64,000 nt of DNA, from NCBI GenBank assembly GCA_036380715.1, contig DASVEF010000113.1, positions 1 to 64,000 of the forward strand, in the 5' to 3' direction. The DNA is from UBA5704 sp036380715 (GTDB lineage Bacteria > Acidobacteriota > Thermoanaerobaculia > Multivoradales > UBA5704). Numbering within the stretch: the stretch's first letter is position 1; the number at the start of each line of letters is the position of its first letter. Positions 39,361-47,882 of the stretch are shown one piece after another. The notes under the pieces were generated by a model. That model was not told where the DNA came from and ran no database searches. It was given only the letters and a program-made list of their open reading frames with translations. The position numbers and the translations under genes are program-made.

Positions 39361-39894
39361 GTGAAGGCGGGTCATCGTGAAACGGACTTTTCAGCCGAAC
39401 AACCGTCGCCGCAAGCGGACTCACGGCTTCCTGGTGCGGATGCGTACGCGCAACGGCCGGGCGGTCATCTCGCGGCGCCGGGCGAAGGGGCGCAAGCGCC
39501 TGGGCGTCTGACGCCGGGCCCGCCGCGCGGGACGGGCCAGCGCCTGCCACCTGAAGAGAGGCTGCGGAGGCGGGCGGACTATCTCAGATGTTATCGAACG
39601 GGACGCCGGCGCCATGGTGCGCTGGCGATTCTCTACTTCGTTCCGAACCAGGTCGGGCATCCACGCATCGGGATCACCGCCAGCCGCAAGGTCGGCAAGG
39701 CGGTGGTCCGTCACCGGCTCAAGCGCAGGATCAAAGAGGTCTACCGGCGATGGAAGGACCGAGGGAATCTCCCCGCGCTGGATCTGGTGGTCCACCTGAA
39801 GCCCGAAGCGGGCGGGTCGGACTTCCGGACCTTGCGGTCGGAGCTTCTGCGGCTGTTCTCCGGGGTCCTGCCGAAACGGGAGCCCGCGGGTTGA
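39361..39894 (+). CDS. rnpA: Ribonuclease P protein component (start uncertain)
   Basis: The conserved part (about 39547-39894) begins PPEERLRRRADYLRCYRTG, continues through ITASRKVGKAVVRHRLKRRIKE, the RNR-type motif, and ends in a hydrophobic helix. No ATG, GTG or TTG lies in frame between the end of rpmH and this part. The nearest usual start is the GTG at 39361, 16 bases before the rpmH start, which would make a 177-residue protein that contains all of rpmH in another frame, as described for Thermus. The alternative is a CTG at 39544, giving 116 residues, the normal length. Product is certain, start is not. Confidence 0.85.
   Translation: MKAGHRETDFSAEQPSPQADSRLPGADAYAQRPGGHLAAPGEGAQAPGRLTPGPPRGTGQRLPPEERLRRRADYLRCYRTGRRRHGALAILYFVPNQVGHPRIGITASRKVGKAVVRHRLKRRIKEVYRRWKDRGNLPALDLVVHLKPEAGGSDFRTLRSELLRLFSGVLPKREPAG
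39377..39511 (+). CDS. rpmH: Ribosomal protein bL34
   Basis: A 44-residue basic ribosomal protein. The reading frame begins at a GTG and gives KRTFQPNNRRRKRTHGFLVR, the universal L34 beginning, and ends KGRKRLGV. AAGGCGGG lies five bases before the start. The whole gene is overlapped in another frame by the open frame of rnpA. Confidence 0.97.
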   Translation: MKRTFQPNNRRRKRTHGFLVRMRTRNGRAVISRRRAKGRKRLGV

Positions 39895-40097
39895 CCCGTC
39901 TCCTCGTGGCGCTGCTCGACCTGTACAAGCGCCGGGTCTCGCCGCTCCTCCCCCCGTCGTGCCGCTTCACCCCCACCTGCTCGGAATACTCACGGCTGGC
40001 CCTGCTCAAGCACGGCCTCGCCCGCGGCGTCGCCCTCACGTTCTGGCGGCTGCTGCGCTGCCAGCCCTTGCACCCGGGAGGCGTCGACCTCCCGTGA
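39891..40097 (+). CDS. yidD: Membrane protein insertion efficiency factor YidD
   Basis: A 68-residue protein that assists YidC. The conserved core is CRFTPTCSEYS with its cysteines, followed by RLLRCQPLHPGGVDLP. The TTG start overlaps the rnpA stop (TTGA), so the two are coupled. It lies in the standard rpmH-rnpA-yidD-yidC order. Confidence 0.95.
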   Translation: MTRLLVALLDLYKRRVSPLLPPSCRFTPTCSEYSRLALLKHGLARGVALTFWRLLRCQPLHPGGVDLP

Positions 40098-40143
40098 CGA
40101 GGGCCACCGACAATCGAGAGACGAGAGAGAGGATTCAAGGTCC

Positions 40144-41856
40144 GTGGATAATCGCCGGTTGTTTCTAGCCGCCGCCCTGTCGATGGCGCTCGTCATCGCC
40201 TGGTCGTTCCTTTTTCCCCCGAAGCCGATGGACCAGCAGGGCGCTCCGCGCCCGGAGGCCGGCGTGGAATCGCCGGCGCCCGCGCCGCCGGTGGCTCCCT
40301 CCCCCGCCCCCGTTCCTGACGCCGAGGCCCCCGTTCCCGGAAGCCCGTCCGGCGCCCAGGCCCCGATCCAGGCTAAGGCCGCGCCGCCCATCTCCGCCGG
40401 GCGCGAGCAGACCGTGGTGATCCGCGTTGAAGGCGTCCGGGCGGTCTTCACCAACCGCGGCGCCCAGCTCCTGTCGATGGAGGTTCTGGGCGCCAACGGC
40501 AAAGAGATGGTGGACCTCGTGCGCCGCCGCCGCCAGGGTCCTTATCCCTACGGCCTGACCACGGCCAGCCGGCAGCCGCACCCGCTCGACCAGGCCCTGT
40601 TCGCCGCCTCGCCGAGCCCGGACGGCCGCTCCGTCACCTTCCGCTACCGCGGCCCCGAGGGGGAGGCCGAGAAGACTTTCGGATTCGACGAGAACCGCCT
40701 TCTCGACGTGCGGGTGCGGGTCGCGGGCCAGTCGGGCTGGGGGCTGGTCGTCGGCCCCGGCATCCGCAACCTGAAAGCCGAGGAGCTGAACAGCCAGTTC
40801 GTGAAGCCCGGCGTCGTCTTCAAGAAAGACGAGGTGAGCATCCTCGCGCCGCAGAGCACCGACGAGGCGCGGTCGGTTTCGGGAGACGGACTGCAGTGGA
40901 TCGGCATCGAGGACACCTACTTCCTGGCCGCCATGATCCCTCAGTCGGGGCTCGACCGCGCGGTGGTCGAGCCCTTCCTGATCGAGGGCGCGGGCGCCAA
41001 GGAGGGGGTGCGCTTCATCCCGCTGCCGCCCGAAGACCAGATGAGCAAGGAGCAGGAGGACCTGCCGCGCGATCTGCGGGTGATCCTGAAAGCCGCGGGC
41101 GACACCCTGGCCCTGCGCTCCTACTGGGGCTCCAAGGAGTACGAGAAGCTGGCGGCCCTCCCCTACGGCCTCGAGGAGACCGTGCAGCTCGGCTACTTCT
41201 CTTTCCTCGTCCGGCCGCTCCTCGCCGGCCTGCACTGGATCTACGAGCACATCGTGCCCAACTACGGCTGGGCGATCGTGGTGATGACGGTGCTGATCCG
41301 CGTCCTGCTCCTGCCGCTGACCCATACCAGCATGAAGTCGATGAAGAAGATGCAGGAGCTGAACCCGAAGATGCAGGCGATCCGCGCCAAGTACGCGACC
41401 AAGCTGCGTGACAAGCAGAACAAGCCGAACGTCGAGATGCAGCGCAAGATGAACGAGGAGATGATGGGCCTGTACAAGGAGCACGGGGTGAACCCGGCCG
41501 GCGGCTGCCTGCCGATCCTGCTCCAGATGCCGATCCTGTTCGCCTTCTACAACCTGCTGAGCACCGCGGTCGAGCTGCGGGGAGCGCCGTGGCTCCTGTG
41601 GATCCGCGACCTCTCGGCGGCCGATCCCTATTACGTGCTCCCCCTGGTGATGGGAGCGACGCAGTTCCTCCAGGTCAAGCTCTCTCCGCAGACGGGGGAT
41701 CCCATGCAGCGGCGGATGTTCATGATCATGCCGCTGGCGTTCACCTTCCTGTTCCTCGGCTTCCCGAGCGGTCTCGTCCTGTACTGGCTGACCAACAACA
41801 TCTTGACCATTGTGCAACAAGGGGTTTACAACCGTCTCCAGACGCGGAGCGCCTGA
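40144..41856 (+). CDS. yidC: Membrane protein insertase YidC
   Basis: A 570-residue inner-membrane insertase. An N-terminal membrane segment (LFLAAALSMALVIAWSFLF) is followed by a Pro/Ala-rich linker, a periplasmic beta domain (about 90-340) and the conserved five-helix core with VLLLPLTHTSMKSMKKMQEL, a cytoplasmic coiled region and GCLPILLQMPILFAFY. The start is a GTG. Confidence 0.97.
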   Translation: MDNRRLFLAAALSMALVIAWSFLFPPKPMDQQGAPRPEAGVESPAPAPPVAPSPAPVPDAEAPVPGSPSGAQAPIQAKAAPPISAGREQTVVIRVEGVRAVFTNRGAQLLSMEVLGANGKEMVDLVRRRRQGPYPYGLTTASRQPHPLDQALFAASPSPDGRSVTFRYRGPEGEAEKTFGFDENRLLDVRVRVAGQSGWGLVVGPGIRNLKAEELNSQFVKPGVVFKKDEVSILAPQSTDEARSVSGDGLQWIGIEDTYFLAAMIPQSGLDRAVVEPFLIEGAGAKEGVRFIPLPPEDQMSKEQEDLPRDLRVILKAAGDTLALRSYWGSKEYEKLAALPYGLEETVQLGYFSFLVRPLLAGLHWIYEHIVPNYGWAIVVMTVLIRVLLLPLTHTSMKSMKKMQELNPKMQAIRAKYATKLRDKQNKPNVEMQRKMNEEMMGLYKEHGVNPAGGCLPILLQMPILFAFYNLLSTAVELRGAPWLLWIRDLSAADPYYVLPLVMGATQFLQVKLSPQTGDPMQRRMFMIMPLAFTFLFLGFPSGLVLYWLTNNILTIVQQGVYNRLQTRSA

Positions 41857-41895
41857 GCGAGAGGCGCAGCGCGGGAGACCCATTCGAGATCTGAT

Positions 41896-43011
41896 ATGAG
41901 CGAGCCCAAGCGCAGATTCTTCTCCGGCGACAGCCTGCAACAGGCCCTGGTCCAGGCCGCCAACCACTACAACATCGATCCCGAAGAGATCGCCTACCGC
42001 AGCATCGAGAAGAAGCACGGCTTCATCAAGGTCCGCCGCAAGGTGGTCATCGAAGTCGACCCCGAGGCGCCGAAGCGCGACAAGGCCGCGGCCGCCGCGC
42101 GTCCGGCTCCCCCGGCATCCCCGCCTCCCCCGCCTCCGGCACCCCCGGCCGCGGAGGCGGCTCCCCGGCCCGCGGCCCCCCGGACCGAGCCGCCGCGCGC
42201 CCCCGCCGCTCCCGAGCGGGAGCGGCGCGCTCCGCAGGACCGGCGAGAGCGGCGGGATGACCGTCCCGGCCGCGACAACCGGCGCCGCGACGACCGGCGC
42301 GGCCCCGCCGAAGGGCGTGGGCGCAGCGAGGACCGGCTGGAGCGCGGCCGGCGCGAGCGCGAGGAGTGGCGCGACCGCCGCGAAGCCCGGGAGCAGGCGC
42401 CGCTCCGGGAGCCGGCGCCGCCGCGCGAGCCCCGCTTCGCGCCGCCGCCGTCGGCGTTCGTGACAGCGCCCGAAACGCGGTTCTCTCCCCTTCCCGCCTT
42501 CGGTAGCCTGGTCACCCTTCCCGATACCCCGCGCCGCACGGCCGAGCGTTTCCCGCCCGCGGAGGGTCCGCAGGCCGAGGCCGCGGCGCGCGGGGCGGAG
42601 CTCCTGCTGCGGGTCGCCGGCCTCGAGCTCGCGCCGCGCGTCCTCCAGGGGGATGAGCGCCTGGAAGTGGACCTCTCCGGCCCGGACGTCGACTGGTGCT
42701 TCGCGGACGACGGCGAGCTCGTGCTGGCCGTCGAGCACCTGCTGCCGCGCCTGATCCGCACGCTGAGCGGCGAGGCGATCCTGGTGCGGGTGGATTGCGA
42801 CAACTTCCAGGAGATCCGGGAAGAGCGCCTGCGCAGCCTGGCGCAGCGCGTGGCCGAGGAGGTGCGCCGGCTCCGCAAGCCGCGCACCCTGGAGCCGATG
42901 AACCCGGGCGATCGCCGCATCATCCACGTCACCCTCGCCGACGACCCGGGCGTCGAGACCGAGAGCGAAGGGGACGGCTACTTCAAGCGGATCACGGTCC
43001 GGCCCATTTAG
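41896..43011 (+). CDS. khpB: Jag/KhpB RNA-binding protein
   Basis: A 371-residue RNA-binding protein. The Jag N-terminal domain (GDSLQQALVQAANHYNIDPE) comes first, then an Arg/Pro/Ala-rich linker of roughly 130 residues, then a KH domain (about 240-305) and an R3H domain at the C-terminus (LEPMNPGDRRIIHVTLADD). The long charged linker is larger than in Firmicutes relatives and may add RNA contacts. It follows yidC as usual. Confidence 0.92.
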   Translation: MSEPKRRFFSGDSLQQALVQAANHYNIDPEEIAYRSIEKKHGFIKVRRKVVIEVDPEAPKRDKAAAAARPAPPASPPPPPPAPPAAEAAPRPAAPRTEPPRAPAAPERERRAPQDRRERRDDRPGRDNRRRDDRRGPAEGRGRSEDRLERGRREREEWRDRREAREQAPLREPAPPREPRFAPPPSAFVTAPETRFSPLPAFGSLVTLPDTPRRTAERFPPAEGPQAEAAARGAELLLRVAGLELAPRVLQGDERLEVDLSGPDVDWCFADDGELVLAVEHLLPRLIRTLSGEAILVRVDCDNFQEIREERLRSLAQRVAEEVRRLRKPRTLEPMNPGDRRIIHVTLADDPGVETESEGDGYFKRITVRPI

Positions 43012-43023
43012 GGGGCTGTCAGA

Positions 43024-43039
43024 CGTTTCACGGGAAACA
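43024..43039. promoter_or_regulatory. Degenerate parS-like site
   Basis: CGTTTCACGGGAAACA differs at two positions from the parS consensus TGTTTCACGTGAAACA. It lies 12 bases before a better copy. Confidence 0.45.
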
Positions 43040-43051
43040 TCTTCGGGGCCA

Positions 43052-43067
43052 CGTTCCACGTGAAACG
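43052..43067. promoter_or_regulatory. parS: parS site bound by ParB
   Basis: CGTTCCACGTGAAACG contains the CACGTG core and flanks of the bacterial parS consensus. It sits inside a nearly perfect 30-base palindrome between jag and rsmG, a few hundred bases before parA and parB, near the origin, as expected for a chromosome-segregation site. Confidence 0.88.
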
Positions 43068-43090
43068 TGGCCCCGGCCGCTCCAAGCTTC

Positions 43091-43729
43091 ATGCCCTTCC
43101 CCCTCCCTCAAATCTCCCGCTCTGATTTCGCGGCGGAGATCGCCGCCCTCTCCCCCGAGCCGCTGGCTGACCCTTCGGTCGACGCGCTCCACGCCCATTA
43201 CCAGGAGCTGTCGCGCTGGAACCGGCGGCTGTCGCTGATCGGGCCGGGGACGGCGGGCGAGATCCTGGCCCGCCACTACGGAGAGGCGCTGGCGGCGCTG
43301 CCCCTGGTGCCGCGGGGGGCGCGGCACGGGCTGGACATCGGATCGGGCGCCGGGTTCCCCGGGCTGGTCCTGGCGGCGGCCCGGCCCGGGCTGGAGATGA
43401 CCCTCGCCGAGGCGCGCGAGAAGAAGTGGGCCTTCCTCCTCGCCGCGGCGCGCCGGGCCTCATTGCCCTGCCGGTGCCTGAATGTTAGAGTGGGCGTTCC
43501 GTTACCCGCCGGCCTGCCGGCGAGCCTGGACGTGGTCACCGCGCGGGCGCTCAAGCTCGAACCCGAGGTCCTCGGCGCTCTCGCGGAGCGCCTGGGACCG
43601 GACGGCCGCATCCTGCTCTGGATCGGGGAGGAAGACCCCGATCTGCCGCCGGAATTGTCGCCGAGTGGAACGATCAAGCTCGAAGGGAGCGCCAGGCGGC
43701 GCATTCTGCAGCTCCGGCGCTTCCCTTGA
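43091..43729 (+). CDS. rsmG: 16S rRNA guanine-527 N7-methyltransferase
   Basis: A 212-residue SAM-dependent methyltransferase. The SAM motif is LDIGSGAGFPGLVLA, with a following LAEAREKKWAFL. VTARALK matches the family. The ATG at 43091 is preferred over a GTG at 43067, which lies inside the parS palindrome. It lies in the jag-rsmG-parA-parB order. Confidence 0.93.
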   Translation: MPFPLPQISRSDFAAEIAALSPEPLADPSVDALHAHYQELSRWNRRLSLIGPGTAGEILARHYGEALAALPLVPRGARHGLDIGSGAGFPGLVLAAARPGLEMTLAEAREKKWAFLLAAARRASLPCRCLNVRVGVPLPAGLPASLDVVTARALKLEPEVLGALAERLGPDGRILLWIGEEDPDLPPELSPSGTIKLEGSARRRILQLRRFP

Positions 43730-43752
43730 GACGGTAAATTACGGGAAACTCG

Positions 43753-44511
43753 ATGAGCACGATTCTCGCCATCGCCAATCAGAAGGGCGGTGTCGGCAAG
43801 ACGACGACCGCCATCAACCTGGGCGCCGGGCTCGGCGCCCTCGAGCGCCGCGTCCTCCTGGTCGACTGCGACCCGCAGGGGAACGCCACGCGCGGTCTCG
43901 GCATCAAGGCCGAGCCGCCCCACCTCTACCATGCCCTCACCGGCGAGGCCGAGATCGCGGAGACCATCCGCTCCACCAACTTCCCCAACCTGGACCTCAT
44001 TCCGTCGCAGCGCGATCTGGTCGGCGTCGAGGTCGAGTTCGTCGGGGAGAAGGGATGGGAGGGGCGCCTCAAGAAGAACCTGCGCCAGCTCTCCGACCGC
44101 TACGACACGATCCTGATCGACTGCCCGCCGTCGCTCGGCCATCTCACGGTGAGCGCGCTGACCGCGGCGGACGGGCTGATCGTGCCGCTCCAGTGCGAGT
44201 ACTTCGCCCTGGAGGGGATCAGCGAGCTGATGTCCACGGTCAAGCGCATCCAGGGCGGGCTCAACACGCGCCTCAACATCGCGGGCATCCTGCTGACCAT
44301 GTACGACGACCGGACCAACCTGTCGCGCGACGTGGCCGACGAGATCCGCCGCCACTTCGGCGCCAAGGTCTTCCAGACCGTGGTGCCGCGCAACATCCGC
44401 CTCGCCGAGGCGCCGAGCCACGGCCTTCCCATCTTCCAGTACGACATCAAGTCGCGCGGCGCCGAGGCCTACTTGGCGCTGGCGCGCGAGTTCCTGCGGA
44501 GGGCGGCTTGA
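43753..44511 (+). CDS. parA: Chromosome-partitioning ATPase ParA/Soj
   Basis: A 252-residue deviant Walker ATPase. KGGVGKTTTAINL (11-23) is the signature P-loop with two lysines; VDCDPQGN and LIDCPPSLGHLTVSAL are the other active-site motifs. It has no N-terminal helix-turn-helix, as in chromosomal Soj proteins. It acts with ParB and parS in origin segregation. Confidence 0.97.
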   Translation: MSTILAIANQKGGVGKTTTAINLGAGLGALERRVLLVDCDPQGNATRGLGIKAEPPHLYHALTGEAEIAETIRSTNFPNLDLIPSQRDLVGVEVEFVGEKGWEGRLKKNLRQLSDRYDTILIDCPPSLGHLTVSALTAADGLIVPLQCEYFALEGISELMSTVKRIQGGLNTRLNIAGILLTMYDDRTNLSRDVADEIRRHFGAKVFQTVVPRNIRLAEAPSHGLPIFQYDIKSRGAEAYLALAREFLRRAA

Positions 44512-45389
44512 ACGTCGGCAAGAAACGGGGTCTCGGCCGCGGCCTGGACGCCCTGATCCAAAAGGAAGAGCCGGCCGCGCCCGCGGTGGCACCGCCGGTC
44601 CAGGCCCTCCCGGTCGCCAGCCTGCGGCCCAACCGGTTCCAGCCCCGCACCACCTTCGACGAGTCGCAGATCGAGGAGCTCGCCGAATCGATCCGCGCCC
44701 AGGGGGTGATCCAGCCGCTGGTCGTAGCGCCGGACCCGGCGGTCTCCGGCGTCTACATGATCATCGCCGGCGAGCGCCGCTGGCGGGCCTCCCGCAAAGC
44801 CGGGCTCGAAACCGTGCCGGTGGTGGTGCGCGAAGTCTCCGGCGACCGCGAGCTGCTGGAGCTGGCCCTGGTCGAGAACCTGCAGCGCAGCGATCTCAAC
44901 CCGCTCGAAGAGGCGGAAGCCTACCTGGCTCTCCACGACAAGTTCAGCCTGTCGCAGGAGGAGGTCGCGGCGCGCGTGGGCAAGGCGCGCACCACCGTGA
45001 CCAACTCGCTGCGCCTCCTCCGCCTGCCGGATGAGGTCCAGGAGCTGCTGCGCGAAGGGCGGCTCACGGCGGGCCAGGCGCGGCCACTCCTCGGGCTTGC
45101 CACGCCGGACGAGCAGGTGCGCCTCGCCGAACGCGCGGTGCGCGAGGGGCTCTCCGCGCGCGACATGGAGCGGGAAGCCTCCGCGGCTCCTCGCGAGAGC
45201 AAGAAGAAAGCGTCCCGGCCGGTCGAGGTCAACACGGCCGCGGCAGCGGAGAAGCTCACCCGGCGCCTCCAGACCAGGGTGGAGATCCGGCGGCGCGGCA
45301 AGGGTGGGCGGCTCGAGATCCATTTCCATTCCGAAGAGGAGCTGATGCGCCTCTACGACCTCCTGATGGAGCGGGGAGACAACCCATGA
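44508..45389 (+). CDS. parB: Chromosome-partitioning CTPase ParB/Spo0J
   Basis: A 293-residue DNA-binding CTP hydrolase. The N-terminus has KRGLGRGLDALI, then the ParB motifs GVIQPLVV and AGERRWRASRKAGL (CTP binding), LVENLQRSDLNPLEEA, and a helix-turn-helix (SQEEVAARVGKARTTVTNSL). The TTG start overlaps the parA stop. It should bind the nearby parS site. Confidence 0.97.
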   Translation: MNVGKKRGLGRGLDALIQKEEPAAPAVAPPVQALPVASLRPNRFQPRTTFDESQIEELAESIRAQGVIQPLVVAPDPAVSGVYMIIAGERRWRASRKAGLETVPVVVREVSGDRELLELALVENLQRSDLNPLEEAEAYLALHDKFSLSQEEVAARVGKARTTVTNSLRLLRLPDEVQELLREGRLTAGQARPLLGLATPDEQVRLAERAVREGLSARDMEREASAAPRESKKKASRPVEVNTAAAAEKLTRRLQTRVEIRRRGKGGRLEIHFHSEEELMRLYDLLMERGDNP

Positions 45390-45790
45390 TCTTCAAGTCC
45401 GAAGGCAAGCAGAGCGACCTCAACGGCTTCCTGGACAGCGGCAGCCACATCCAGGGCGAGCTGAGGTTCCAGACCACCTTCCGGGTGGACGGCAAGTTCA
45501 ACGGCGTGGTGGTGTCGGAGGGCGAGCTGATCGTGGGCCAGGGGGGCGAGGTCGAGGGCGACCTGCACGTCGGCCAGATTGTCATTTCCGGTATCGTTCG
45601 CGGCACTATCCGCGCCTCCCGGCGCATACATTTATCCCAAACCGGAAAATTGTTCGCGGATATCGACACTCCTTCGCTCGTCGTCGAGGACGGCGGCTTC
45701 TTCGAGGGGCGCTGCTCCATGGTCCGCGAGGAGGCCAAAGCCAAGGTCGCCGCGGCGCCCGGGCCCAAGCTGGTCGCAGCGAAGGGGTGA
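45386..45790 (+). CDS. Bactofilin
   Basis: A 134-residue cytoskeletal protein that forms a right-handed beta helix and polymerises at the membrane. The family pattern is seen in GSHIQGELRFQTTFRVDGKFNG and VEGDLHVGQIVISGIVRGTI. The start overlaps the parB stop by four bases. The C-terminus is KLVAAKG, and the DNA coding for it is repeated after the next gene (46136-46159). Confidence 0.93.
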   Translation: MIFKSEGKQSDLNGFLDSGSHIQGELRFQTTFRVDGKFNGVVVSEGELIVGQGGEVEGDLHVGQIVISGIVRGTIRASRRIHLSQTGKLFADIDTPSLVVEDGGFFEGRCSMVREEAKAKVAAAPGPKLVAAKG

Positions 45791-46156
45791 GAGAATCCTG
45801 AATGCGCAACACGAAGCCTCTTGAACGAAAAGAGATCCGGCAGATGGTTCGCCGGATTGTGAGCCGATTTCAACCGGACAAGATCATCCTCTTCGGTTCG
45901 CATGCGCGCGGCGATGCCGGCCCGAACAGCGATGTCGATTTGCTCATCGTGATGCCATTCTCCGGCTCCAAGCGGGAGAAGCAGGTTGAGGTCCGCCTCG
46001 CCCTGCGAAGTATTCGTATTCCGAAGGACATTGTGGTCACGACACCTGAGGAGTTCCTTTGGCGCCAAGAAATCCCGGGAACGATCGAGCGGCCCGCGGC
46101 GCTGGAGGGACGGGTCCTGTATGCCCGATCCTGACAAGCTGGTCGCGGCGAAGGGA
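45767..46156. repeat. Direct repeat flanking the nucleotidyltransferase gene
   Basis: Two direct copies of about 21 bases (45767-45787 and 46136-46156), differing at two positions, bracket the nucleotidyltransferase gene. They may be a footprint of insertion at the bactofilin 3' end. Confidence 0.7.
45802..46134 (+). CDS. MntA-like nucleotidyltransferase, partner missing
   Basis: A 110-residue minimal nucleotidyltransferase. LFGSHARGDAGPNSDVDLLI holds the GSx10DxD motif that binds metal and nucleotide. In type VII toxin-antitoxin pairs such a protein adenylylates an adjacent HEPN protein. Here the ATG of a following frame overlaps its stop, as for a HEPN partner, but that frame ends after 12 codons in a copy of the bactofilin tail. 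Codon use is less GC-rich than in bactofilin, suggesting acquisition. Confidence 0.85.
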   Translation: MRNTKPLERKEIRQMVRRIVSRFQPDKIILFGSHARGDAGPNSDVDLLIVMPFSGSKREKQVEVRLALRSIRIPKDIVVTTPEEFLWRQEIPGTIERPAALEGRVLYARS

Positions 46157-46159
46157 TAG
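46121..46159 (+). pseudogene. 12-codon remnant with duplicated bactofilin tail
   Basis: The frame MPDPDKLVAAKG starts inside the nucleotidyltransferase stop region and ends at TAG. AAGCTGGTCGCGGCGAAGGG matches the end of bactofilin (45767-45787) at 19 of 21 positions. It looks like the first codons of a lost HEPN gene joined to a second copy of the bactofilin end. This is inference from the two visible facts: the overlap and the duplication. Confidence 0.5.
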
Positions 46160-46165
46160 ACCCTT

Positions 46166-47743
46166 TTAAAGCCCTTCGTACGAGGGAAAGAACGTCAGCG
46201 GGTGGCCCGCGAGGAACTCTTTGGTCAGGGCGGCGGTGAGGACCTGGCCGTCGAGGTCGTTGGAGACGGGGAGGCCGAGGGCGTAGAGGAGGGTGGGGGC
46301 GAGGTCGACCAGGCGGGGCTCGATGAGGAGGGCTCCCGGCCGGATCCCCTCGCCGTGGAGGATCAGGACGCCGTCCGGCGCTCCTTCCTGAGTCCCGCGC
46401 AGCGCCTCCCGTTCGTCTCCCCAGAGCCCAGGTTCCCTCTTCTCGACGCCGCAGGCCGAGACCACCGCGAGGATGCGTGGCTTCCCTTCCATCCGCTTCC
46501 AGAGGTCCGCCAGCAGGTCGTCCAGCAACTCGTAATAGGCGGCGACCCGCGCCGCGGCCTCCTGGGCCGCGGGCTCGCTCGCGCCGGAGAACTGGACGTC
46601 GCTGAAGCCGCCGAAGTTGCGTAGCGAGGCCTCGCGCAGGCCGGGGAGCATCAGGAACAGGGAGCCGGTCTCGGGATGCTGCTCCAACAGGGAGAGGGCG
46701 AGCGACTCGCGCCAGAGGTCCGCGGCCACGGCTTCCAGCAGCGGCTGCGGCGGGTGGTCTCCGAAGCGGTCGCGGACTCCGGGGTCGATCTCCTGCGGCT
46801 TGGTGCGGAAGAGGCTCGCGCGCTGGGCCAGGTCGGCGGGCCGGGAGCTCCCCGGCTCGGGCTCGCCGAAGAAGAAGCGGTCGGAGAGCGAGAAGAGGGG
46901 AGCGGAGGACGCGGGCGCGGCGGCGGGCCATCCCACCACGCCGGAGGGGACGCCGAGCCGCGGCAGGAACTCCCAGAGGGCGCGCGCCTCACGATCGTAA
47001 ACGCGCGGAGTCAGCGGCCCGCGCCCCAGGGTCCCCCACTTCGGGAAGTGGATGCCGACCGGGAGGAGGCGCAGCTCCGAGCCCGGAGCGATCCAGCCGC
47101 CCGGGTAGATCCGGCCGCCGGTCACCCCGTGCTTGAACGGGTACTTGCCCGTGGCGAGCGAGGCCCACACCGCGTCGCGCTGGGGAGGGGAGATCGACTC
47201 CAGCCGGCCGTAGGCCCCCTGCTGCAGCAGCGAGGCGAAGAACGGGAGCCTCCCCTGGCCGGCCAGCGGCAGGACGGCGTCGAGCGTGGCGGTGTCGAGC
47301 CCCACGACCAGGAGCCGGGGCCGTTCGCCCGTCTCCACCGCCGCGGGCCGGGAGGGGGGCGCCGGCCGCGGCCGGAACGCCTCGCGCCGCTCCAGCATGG
47401 CGTAAACCGAGAGCAGGGCGAGCAGCACGTACCCGTAGCGGCTCCGCCAGCCGTAGCGCCGGCGGTGGAGGGTGTGGAGCAGGGCGGTGTAGAAGGAGAT
47501 CAGCGCCGCGAGCGAGAGCCAGAGCGCGGTGCGGATCAGCCGGTCGTTGATCCCCGAGGGGAGGAAGTAGGCATAGTGGGAGGCGTGCGTCCAGTCGAGC
47601 AGCGCCGCGCCGGCCAGGGCCAGGGTCAGCGCCCAGGGGAGCCAGCGCCGCGCCCGCTGCGGCCATCTCCAGGTGAACGGGAGGTGGAGCGCCAGGCTCG
47701 CCAGGCCGAGCAGCGAGCCGTAGACCGCGATCCCGCGCAGCAC
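46166..47743 (-). CDS. Membrane protein with alkaline-phosphatase-superfamily domain
   Basis: A 525-residue protein. The first 120 residues hold about four membrane segments. The second part begins PRLLVVGLDTATLDAVLPLA, which is the first metal-binding segment of type I phosphodiesterase/nucleotide pyrophosphatase proteins, with WASLATGKYPFKHGVTGG carrying the nucleophile region and GVLILHGEGIR near the end. The only usual start is the GTG at 47743, but the frame stays open and hydrophobic for about 45 codons upstream (VLAAGLAPGALAGVHLAGLI), so the true N-terminus may be longer. The substrate is unknown. Confidence 0.75.
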   Translation of the reverse strand: MLRGIAVYGSLLGLASLALHLPFTWRWPQRARRWLPWALTLALAGAALLDWTHASHYAYFLPSGINDRLIRTALWLSLAALISFYTALLHTLHRRRYGWRSRYGYVLLALLSVYAMLERREAFRPRPAPPSRPAAVETGERPRLLVVGLDTATLDAVLPLAGQGRLPFFASLLQQGAYGRLESISPPQRDAVWASLATGKYPFKHGVTGGRIYPGGWIAPGSELRLLPVGIHFPKWGTLGRGPLTPRVYDREARALWEFLPRLGVPSGVVGWPAAAPASSAPLFSLSDRFFFGEPEPGSSRPADLAQRASLFRTKPQEIDPGVRDRFGDHPPQPLLEAVAADLWRESLALSLLEQHPETGSLFLMLPGLREASLRNFGGFSDVQFSGASEPAAQEAAARVAAYYELLDDLLADLWKRMEGKPRILAVVSACGVEKREPGLWGDEREALRGTQEGAPDGVLILHGEGIRPGALLIEPRLVDLAPTLLYALGLPVSNDLDGQVLTAALTKEFLAGHPLTFFPSYEGL

Positions 47744-47882
47744 CGGCAGCGGCGCGAACGGCAGTCCGGGGTTGAGGAAGAAGATCAGCCCGGCGAGATG
47801 GACGCCGGCGAGAGCGCCGGGCGCCAGGCCCGCGGCGAGAACGTCGATCCAGCCGGGACGGCGGCGGCCGCCCCGGCCGGCG

